DNA from: Chitinophagales bacterium | GTDB taxonomy: Bacteria; Bacteroidota; Bacteroidia; Chitinophagales; Chitinophagaceae | NCBI GenBank assembly: GCA_017303335.1 | Contig: JAFLBK010000005.1 | Span: forward strand, 1 to 64,000 | Length of the DNA stretch: 64,000 nt | Direction of reading: 5' to 3' | Part shown: one piece after another, positions 58,891 to 64,000 of the stretch | Numbering within the stretch: the first letter of the stretch is position 1 | Layout of the letters: each line of letters starts with the position of its first letter | Notes under the pieces: model-generated | What the model saw: only the letters and a program-made list of their open reading frames with translations | What the model was told of the DNA's origin: nothing | Database searches by the model: none | Made by a program: the position numbers and the translations under genes

Positions 58891-60232
58891 ATTTACTTAA
58901 TCGGCGGTACAATGCCGTTCGGGTGATGCCCAGTTCCTTGGCGGCTTTCGAGATATTTCCATGGTGTTTCTCGATCACCCGCAGGATGGTGTTCTTCTCC
59001 ACCACACCGAGGTTCATGTCTTTGGGCTCGTTGTGTTCCTGCACGGCGGTTTCGATCGGCGAAAAGATGAGGTCGGTGGCCGACAGTACATCGCCTTCCA
59101 TCATGATCACCGCACGCTCCATAGTATACTGAAGCTCCCGCACATTGCCGGGAAAATTATATTGCTTTAGTTTCTCGATGGCCTTCGCGTCGAATTCCGG
59201 GGTTGGCTTGAGGTATTTGGCAGCGTAGGTCCGGGCGAAATGCTTCGCCAGCAAAATGATATCGCCTTCGCGTTTGCGTAACGGGGGCACCACGATCTCT
59301 ACGGTATTGATCCGGTAGATCAGGTCTTTCCGGAACCGGTTCTCATTGGCCAGTTCCACCAGGGGCAGGTTGGTGGCGCAGATCAGGCGGATATCGATGT
59401 TCACCAGTTCGTTGCTTCCCACGCGGGAAACCTGCCGGTTCTGCAATACGCTCAGCAGTTTCGCCTGTTGCTGCATGGAGATGTTGCCGATCTCATCCAG
59501 GAAGAGGGTGCCGCCGTTCGCCGCTTCAAAGCGTCCTTCCCGCTCTTCGCCCGCGCCGGTGAAGGATCCCTTCTTATGGCCGAATAACTCGCTTTCGAAA
59601 AGTGTTTCCGTAAGGGCGCCCACATCCACCTTCACAAAGGGTTTGTCTTTACGCAGGGAATGCTCATGAATGGCTTTCGCGATCAGGTCCTTGCCGGTTC
59701 CGTTTTCGCCCAGGATGAAAATATTCGCGTCGGTGGGCGCCACCTTTTCTATTTTAAGGAAGATATCCTTCATTACATCCGATTCGCCGATCATCTCCTT
59801 CCCGATGGAAGGAGCGGTTTGCATCGTACCGGAAGCGCTTCGCTCTTTCGACCGGAGAATGCCTTTGATGGCTTCCAGCAGTTTTTCGTTGTGCCAGGGT
59901 TTTACGATGAAGTCGGAAGCGCCTTCCTTCAGCGAACGAACGGCCAGGTCGATATCGCCGTAGGCCGTGATCATGATCACGGAAATATTTTCATTCAGCT
60001 CCTTCACTTTCTTCAGCCAGTAGATGCCTTCATTGCCGGTGTTGATGCTGCTTTTAAAGTTCATATCGAGCAGCATGATATCAAACGGGGTGGAGCTGAT
60101 CAGCGACTGAAGCAATTCCGGGTTCTTTTCCGTCACCACTTCCTTGGCCTCGGTCTTCAGCAGCAGTTTCACCGCTGTTAAAACATCGGTATCATCGTCT
60201 ATCACCAGTATGCGGGCATTCTTAAGGAGCAT
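58880..60232 (-). CDS. NtrC-family response regulator
   Basis: The 450-residue product has a receiver domain (Asp57-type acceptor in Met-Leu-Leu-Asp-Met-Asn-Phe), a sigma-54 AAA+ domain (Gly-Glu-Asn-Gly-Thr-Gly-Lys-Asp, Leu-Asp-Glu-Ile-Gly) and a Fis-type HTH (Ile-Ser-Lys-Ala-Ala-Lys-Glu-Leu-Gly-Ile-Thr-Arg-Thr-Ala-Leu-Tyr-Arg-Arg). The sigma-54 loop reads Gly-Ser-Phe-Thr-Gly-Ala, a known variant of GAFTGA. It lies divergent to the export operon and probably controls it. Confidence 0.95.
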   Translation of the reverse strand: MLLKNARILVIDDDTDVLTAVKLLLKTEAKEVVTEKNPELLQSLISSTPFDIMLLDMNFKSSINTGNEGIYWLKKVKELNENISVIMITAYGDIDLAVRSLKEGASDFIVKPWHNEKLLEAIKGILRSKERSASGTMQTAPSIGKEMIGESDVMKDIFLKIEKVAPTDANIFILGENGTGKDLIAKAIHEHSLRKDKPFVKVDVGALTETLFESELFGHKKGSFTGAGEEREGRFEAANGGTLFLDEIGNISMQQQAKLLSVLQNRQVSRVGSNELVNIDIRLICATNLPLVELANENRFRKDLIYRINTVEIVVPPLRKREGDIILLAKHFARTYAAKYLKPTPEFDAKAIEKLKQYNFPGNVRELQYTMERAVIMMEGDVLSATDLIFSPIETAVQEHNEPKDMNLGVVEKNTILRVIEKHHGNISKAAKELGITRTALYRRLSKYDI

Positions 60233-60314
60233 GTGTTGCAGTAATCTTCCGCAAGTATACCATATTTCAACTCATTTATTCAGCGAAGCGAAGAAAAAAA
60301 ATCACCGCTGGTAA

Positions 60315-60360
60315 AACTGTATCAAAAGCGGATACGAACTGTATCGAAAGCGAACAGTTT
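60315..60360 (+). promoter_or_regulatory. two enhancer-like sites upstream of small-protein gene
   Basis: AACTGTATCAAAAGCG begins at 60315. AACTGTATCGAAAGCG, closed by AACAGTTT, begins at 60337, exactly 22 bp later. The second is an inverted repeat AACTGT...ACAGTT. A third copy lies at 60683-60706. They are candidate binding sites for the adjacent NtrC-like regulator. Confidence 0.65.
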
Positions 60361-60406
60361 CCGGGTTGGTTTTTTTACGTGGTATTGAAAAACAGCCTGT
60401 TAGGTT

Positions 60407-60422
60407 TTGGCACAGCGTTGCA
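60407..60422 (+). promoter_or_regulatory. sigma-54-like -24/-12 element 1
   Basis: TTGGCACAGCGTTGCA closely resembles the sigma-54 consensus TGGCAC-N5-TTGC, but the spacer is one base short. It lies 49 nt upstream of the 60471 ATG. Confidence 0.6.
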
Positions 60423-60470
60423 TAAAGGGTAGCAGAAAAAATAAATCAATCATCAATAAAAAGTATAGCC

Positions 60471-60656
60471 ATGAAAATGCAATCAAACCGGTTACTCGCT
60501 CCGCTCCATGAAACGGAACTGGTACAACTCACCACCGAAGTAAAAGAAACACTCGCGACGGATCATCTTCGTTCCGACAAACGTGTTCTGAGTTCGGCCG
60601 AGCTCTGGGATATCCAGCGCCGCAAACGTGCACGGGTGCTCCGGAGATTCCTGTAA
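60471..60656 (+). CDS. small protein of unknown function
   Basis: The 61-residue product is charged, with a helical middle (Leu-Val-Gln-Leu-Thr-Thr-Glu-Val-Lys-Glu-Thr-Leu) and a basic C-terminus (Gln-Arg-Arg-Lys-Arg-Ala-Arg-Val-Leu-Arg-Arg). No signal peptide is present. Real coding is supported by dedicated upstream sites, an ATG context (AGTATAGCC) identical to that of the GlcG gene, and even codon use. The basic tail might bind nucleic acid. Confidence 0.7.
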   Translation: MKMQSNRLLAPLHETELVQLTTEVKETLATDHLRSDKRVLSSAELWDIQRRKRARVLRRFL

Positions 60657-60682
60657 GACCCGGTGTATCGTTAGCGGACACA

Positions 60683-60706
60683 AACTGTATCAAAACCGAA
60701 CAGTTT
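60683..60706 (+). promoter_or_regulatory. third enhancer-like site
   Basis: AACTGTATCAAAACCG followed by AACAGTTT forms the same AACTGT...ACAGTT inverted repeat as at 60337. It lies about 48 bp before the second sigma-54-like element. Confidence 0.65.
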
Positions 60707-60752
60707 TTAGCGTCAGTAAATTCTAACGCCATGAAAATCAGAATGATACCTT

Positions 60753-60768
60753 CTGGCACAGCATTGTA
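60753..60768 (+). promoter_or_regulatory. sigma-54-like -24/-12 element 2
   Basis: CTGGCACAGCATTGTA has the same layout and the same one-base-short spacer as element 1, sharing TGGCACAGC-R-TTG. It lies 70 nt before the HlyD-like gene. Confidence 0.6.
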
Positions 60769-60837
60769 AGACAACATTCACCCGGCCGTACCAACATATA
60801 ATATATATACAGCCGGCGGAACCAAAACATAGAATCC

Positions 60838-62094
60838 ATGGATCGAGTTATTGCGAAAAAAGGAATCGGTAAAAAGAAGATCATGCTCATCGCGGGCATC
60901 GCGGGTATTATTTGCCTGATTGCCGCCAGCTGGTACTTTACTTCCGGTAAATCCCGGCTCAATGTTAATACCGACAGGATATCCATCCAGGAAATCAAAA
61001 AAGGATCTTTCCAGGAATTCATACCGGTGAACGGCGTTGTGCTACCGAAAACAACCATCTACCTCGATGCGCTCGAAGGTGGCCGGGTAGAAGAGAAGTT
61101 CGTGGAAGACGGAACCATCATGAAGAAGGGACAACCCATTCTCCGCCTCAGCAACACCGACCTGGAGCTGAGCCTGGTGAACCAGGAAACATCTGTGTTC
61201 AACCTGCTCACCCAGATGCAGATATCCCGCAATGCCGCCCAGCAGAATACGATCGGCAAACTGAACCAGCTTACCGATGTCGACAATTCGTTCAAAGAAG
61301 CAGAACGTATATACAAGCTGAACAAAAAACTGTACGAGCAGAAAGTGATCGGTTCGCAGGAATTCAAGCAATCCGAGAATAACTATAACTACCAGTTGCA
61401 AAAGAAAAAACTGGCGGAAGAGGTTCTGCGTAAGGATTCGCTTTCCACACGCCAGGAGCAGGACCAGGCCAGGCAATCCTTTGGCCGCACCCAGAATGCG
61501 CTGGAAGTGATGCGTAAAAAAGTGGGAGACCTGATCGTTCGGGCGCCGATCGACGGCCAGCTTACATCGCTCGATGCGGAGATCGGTCAATCCAAGAACA
61601 AGGGCGAGCGCCTGGGCCAGATCGACGTGATGGATGGATTTAAAGTACGGGTGGATGTGGATGAGCATTATATCTCCCGCATATTCACCGGGCTGGTAGG
61701 CGAATGCACCGTTGCCGGCAAAAGCTTCAAACTGAATATTAAAAAAGTGTATACCCAGGTAACCAATGGACGGTTCCAGGTGGATATGGAGTTCAACGAT
61801 ACAATCCCGCAGGGAATCCGCCGCGGGCAAACCCTGCAGATACGCCTGGCGCTGAGCGACGAAACGCAGGCCCTCCTGCTGCCGAAAGGCGGGTTCTACC
61901 AGCAAACAGGTGGTAACTGGATTTTCAAACTGAATGAGAGCGGAACGGTGGCGTACAAGACAGAAATCCAGCTTGGCCGTCAGAATCCCGATTATTATGA
62001 GATCCTGCAGGGACTGAAGCCGGGCGATAAAGTAGTAACGTCGAGCTACGAGAACTATGGCACCATGCAGGAGCTGGTACTTAAGAAAGAGTAG
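60838..62094 (+). CDS. HlyD/MacA-like periplasmic adaptor protein
   Basis: The 418-residue product has one N-terminal membrane helix (about residues 15-32), a biotinyl-lipoyl-like half (Glu-Asp-Gly-Thr-Ile-Met-Lys-Lys-Gly-Gln-Pro-Ile-Leu) and a coiled-coil hairpin (about 120-230). The second lipoyl half is Val-Arg-Ala-Pro-Ile-Asp-Gly-Gln-Leu-Thr-Ser, and beta-barrel and membrane-proximal domains close the protein. It should link an inner-membrane ABC exporter to an outer-membrane channel. It is the first gene of the export operon. Confidence 0.93.
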   Translation: MDRVIAKKGIGKKKIMLIAGIAGIICLIAASWYFTSGKSRLNVNTDRISIQEIKKGSFQEFIPVNGVVLPKTTIYLDALEGGRVEEKFVEDGTIMKKGQPILRLSNTDLELSLVNQETSVFNLLTQMQISRNAAQQNTIGKLNQLTDVDNSFKEAERIYKLNKKLYEQKVIGSQEFKQSENNYNYQLQKKKLAEEVLRKDSLSTRQEQDQARQSFGRTQNALEVMRKKVGDLIVRAPIDGQLTSLDAEIGQSKNKGERLGQIDVMDGFKVRVDVDEHYISRIFTGLVGECTVAGKSFKLNIKKVYTQVTNGRFQVDMEFNDTIPQGIRRGQTLQIRLALSDETQALLLPKGGFYQQTGGNWIFKLNESGTVAYKTEIQLGRQNPDYYEILQGLKPGDKVVTSSYENYGTMQELVLKKE

Positions 62095-62120
62095 ACATTC
62101 ATCATCATAAAACGACAAGT

Positions 62121-62327
62121 ATGAAAAAGCAATTCCTGTTCCTGGTGTTGATCTCCTTTTCAACCTTGTTCATTCTTTCCCTGCGGGAAAATGACGTGAA
62201 AGCCTGTGGCAAAAAAGCGGCAGCGGCCGGTGTACGGGATTGCCGGAAGGTGAAACTCCAGGCCGAAGCCATCCAGGATGGCGCCGGGATGCCTGATAAA
62301 TTCATGAACCCGTTTGCTCAATACTAA
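62121..62327 (+). CDS. small secreted peptide in export operon
   Basis: The 68-residue product has an N-terminal hydrophobic segment typical of a signal peptide. A mature part of about 45 residues with two cysteines follows (Lys-Ala-Cys-Gly-Lys-Lys and Arg-Asp-Cys-Arg-Lys). It lies between the adaptor and ATPase genes. It could be a substrate of the exporter or a small accessory subunit; neither is shown by the sequence. No family is recognised. Confidence 0.72.
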   Translation: MKKQFLFLVLISFSTLFILSLRENDVKACGKKAAAAGVRDCRKVKLQAEAIQDGAGMPDKFMNPFAQY

Positions 62328-62348
62328 ACAAACCGTAAAAAGATAGCT

Positions 62349-63026
62349 ATGATCAAGATCACCAACTTAGAGAAGATATACCGTACCGAAGAAGTGGAAA
62401 CGGTTGCCCTTAACAAGCTCTCCATGGAAGTTAAGGAAGGAGAATTCGTTGCCATCATGGGCCCTTCGGGTTGTGGCAAATCCACCTTGCTGAACATTCT
62501 TGGATTGCTCGACGATCCCGATGCGGGCAGTTTTGTTTTCAACGGAACGGAAGTGGCTCATTTCAATGAACGCAAACGGGCCGACCTCCGCAAACGGAAC
62601 ATCGGTTTTGTCTTCCAGAGTTTCAACCTGATCGATGAACTGACGGTGTTCGAAAATGTGGAACTGCCCCTGATCTATACCGGCGTGAAAGCGTCTGACC
62701 GGAAGAAGCGGGTGGAAGAAGTACTTGATAAGATGCAGATCATGCACCGCCGCAACCACTACCCGCAGCAACTATCGGGTGGCCAGCAGCAGCGTGTGGC
62801 CGTGGCCCGCGCCGTGGTGAATAACCCCAAACTGATCCTGGCGGATGAGCCCACCGGTAACCTCGATTCATCGAATGGTAACGAAGTGATGCAGATGCTC
62901 ACCGACCTGAATGAAAAAGGTACCACCGTGGTGATGGTAACGCACTCCGAACACGATGCCCGTTACAGCCACCGCATCATACGCATGCTCGACGGACAGA
63001 CCGTGATCGAGAACATCATGCTCTGA
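62349..63026 (+). CDS. LolD/MacB-type ABC transporter ATP-binding protein
   Basis: The 225-residue product has Walker A (Gly-Pro-Ser-Gly-Cys-Gly-Lys-Ser-Thr), the Q-loop Phe-Gln-Ser, the signature Leu-Ser-Gly-Gly-Gln-Gln-Gln-Arg, Walker B (Leu-Ile-Leu-Ala-Asp-Glu-Pro) and the H-loop His-Ser. The length and Thr-Gly-Asn-Leu-Asp-Ser motif place it in the LolD/MacB/FtsE group that powers FtsX-like permeases. It partners with the permease encoded 55 nt downstream. Confidence 0.95.
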   Translation: MIKITNLEKIYRTEEVETVALNKLSMEVKEGEFVAIMGPSGCGKSTLLNILGLLDDPDAGSFVFNGTEVAHFNERKRADLRKRNIGFVFQSFNLIDELTVFENVELPLIYTGVKASDRKKRVEEVLDKMQIMHRRNHYPQQLSGGQQQRVAVARAVVNNPKLILADEPTGNLDSSNGNEVMQMLTDLNEKGTTVVMVTHSEHDARYSHRIIRMLDGQTVIENIML

Positions 63027-63081
63027 TCCAGGACCAATATACCGAGAGAACCGAAGGCACTCACCGACTTAAACTATAGCC

Positions 63082-64000
63082 ATGTTTAAAAACTATTTGA
63101 AAGTAGCCCTTCGCAACCTTTGGAAAAACAAAGGATACAGCGCCATCAACATCTTTGGACTGGCCATTGGCCTCGCCACCTGCCTGCTGATCGCACTCTA
63201 CGTGACCGATGAACTGAGTTACGACCGGCATTTTAAAAATGCCGACAGGATCTACCGGATTAACTCCGACATACGTTTCGGCGGCGGCGATCTGCACATG
63301 ACCCAAACCTCGGACATGATGGGTGAACTGCTGAAGAAGGATTATCCCCAGGTGGAAGAATACACCCGCATCTATTCAAACGACGGAAGCAAACTCATCC
63401 GTAAAGGAAACGAGTACATCAACGAAGAGCGGGTGGCGAATGCCGATTCAACCTTCTTTTCCGTATTCGCCCTGCCCGCCATCAGCGGCGATACCAAAAA
63501 TGCGCTGAACGAACCCAATACGGTTGTGGTAACCGAGTCGACCGCCCGGAAATATTTCGGTAACATCGATGTGCTGGGAAAGAGCGTGGAGGTAAAGACC
63601 GGAGAAACCACCACCCCGTACCGGATAACAGCCGTTATCAACGACATCCCGAAAGAAACGCATTTCAACTTCGATTTCATCTTTTCGATGAAGAACGTGG
63701 ATTACCAGTGGGGGCAGCTTACCAGTCATAATTTCAATACCTACCTCTTGCTGAAACCCGGTACCGACGCAAAAGCCTTCGCCCGTAATTTTGATACCTA
63801 CATCGAAAAATACGTGCTGCCCTATGCCCGGCAATTCATCAAGGTTTCCAGCATGGAAGAGTTTAAGAAATCGGGCAACAAACTCGAGTACAGCATGATC
63901 CCCCTTACCAGGATCCACCTGTACAGCGATTTCAATTTTGAACTTACGCCGCCGGGGAGCATTCAATATGTATACATCTTTTCGGCCGTCGCCATTTTCA
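63082..64000 (+). CDS. MacB/FtsX-like ABC permease, 3' end outside the window
   Basis: The visible 306 residues start with Phe-Lys-Asn-Tyr-Leu-Lys-Val-Ala-Leu-Arg-Asn-Leu, typical of Bacteroidota MacB-like permeases. A first membrane helix (about residues 20-42) and a large periplasmic domain (MacB_PCD type, with Val-Val-Val-Thr-Glu-Ser and Tyr-Phe-Gly) follow. The next helix begins at the cut end. Full-length relatives have about 790-800 residues with two such halves. No stop is reached before base 64000. Confidence 0.93.
   Translation, partial: MFKNYLKVALRNLWKNKGYSAINIFGLAIGLATCLLIALYVTDELSYDRHFKNADRIYRINSDIRFGGGDLHMTQTSDMMGELLKKDYPQVEEYTRIYSNDGSKLIRKGNEYINEERVANADSTFFSVFALPAISGDTKNALNEPNTVVVTESTARKYFGNIDVLGKSVEVKTGETTTPYRITAVINDIPKETHFNFDFIFSMKNVDYQWGQLTSHNFNTYLLLKPGTDAKAFARNFDTYIEKYVLPYARQFIKVSSMEEFKKSGNKLEYSMIPLTRIHLYSDFNFELTPPGSIQYVYIFSAVAIF

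Noticed and set aside
61042..62163. Long minus-strand frame of 373 codons opposite the HlyD-like gene
   Set aside because: It is the antisense of a well-supported gene with strong family motifs and has no start context or signal of its own.

Overview
The window looks like chromosome of a Bacteroidota bacterium, most likely family Chitinophagaceae. The evidence is a set of TAnnTTTG-type -7 promoter elements, LytTR and NtrC-type regulators, many lipoproteins, SusD-free secreted Bacteroidota families and MacB-like ABC export genes. It divides sharply at about 19.7 kb into an AT-rich accessory array and a more GC-rich ordinary chromosome.

Region 1 (1-19,716) is an integron-like cassette array. 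Twenty-five same-orientation recombination-site-like repeats of 187-230 nt separate 25 complete units. Twenty-three units hold one small gene and two hold none. Each unit has matched terminal arms of the form GTT(R)NNNNNN / complement-AAC. The arms are identical at the two ends of a unit but differ between units, as expected if each unit circularises and the repeat folds as a single strand. Most genes read leftward. The products are mainly exported proteins and lipoproteins of unknown function, plus a TlpA-like thioredoxin, an Mrr-like nuclease, a WG-repeat protein, an RDD membrane protein and a leucine-rich-repeat protein. A three-gene block is duplicated exactly core to core. No integrase gene is present. 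The rightmost half-site (19,714-19,716) runs into 1.2 kb with no convincing gene, where attI and an integrase would be expected.

Region 2 (20.9-31.4 kb) holds ordinary chromosomal genes: an SGNH hydrolase, lipoproteins, a TraB-like protein, a LytS/LytTR two-component pair, a TolB-like propeller, a DUF6090-like membrane protein, a transglutaminase-like protein and an ankyrin protein.

Region 3 (31.5-54.5 kb) appears to be one stress/redox regulon. Eight promoters share a 16-bp dyad with consensus TGTCAT-N4-CCGACA in the direction of transcription. In every case the dyad lies exactly 21 bp upstream of a T-N3-TTTG/A -7 element, a class-II activator layout. They drive YHS proteins (three genes), GlcG/HbpS, SMP-30, DM13, CoaB, a five-gene subtilase-to-Rieske operon, aquaporin-VOC, GMC-DUF1622, and an SDR-TlpA-glucosidase-debranching-enzyme operon. 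A Crp/Fnr regulator gene lies inside the block and is the obvious candidate activator. A subtilase carrying a glycogen-binding domain shares the regulon with two glucan hydrolases.

Region 4 (54.6-64 kb) contains a PAS/GAF/sigma-54 activator, an NtrY/NtrC-like pair reading left, and a divergent export operon (small protein, HlyD-like adaptor, small secreted peptide, LolD/MacB ATPase, FtsX/MacB permease cut by the window end). The intergenic region has three AACTGT...ACAGTT-type sites and two sigma-54-like -24/-12 elements.
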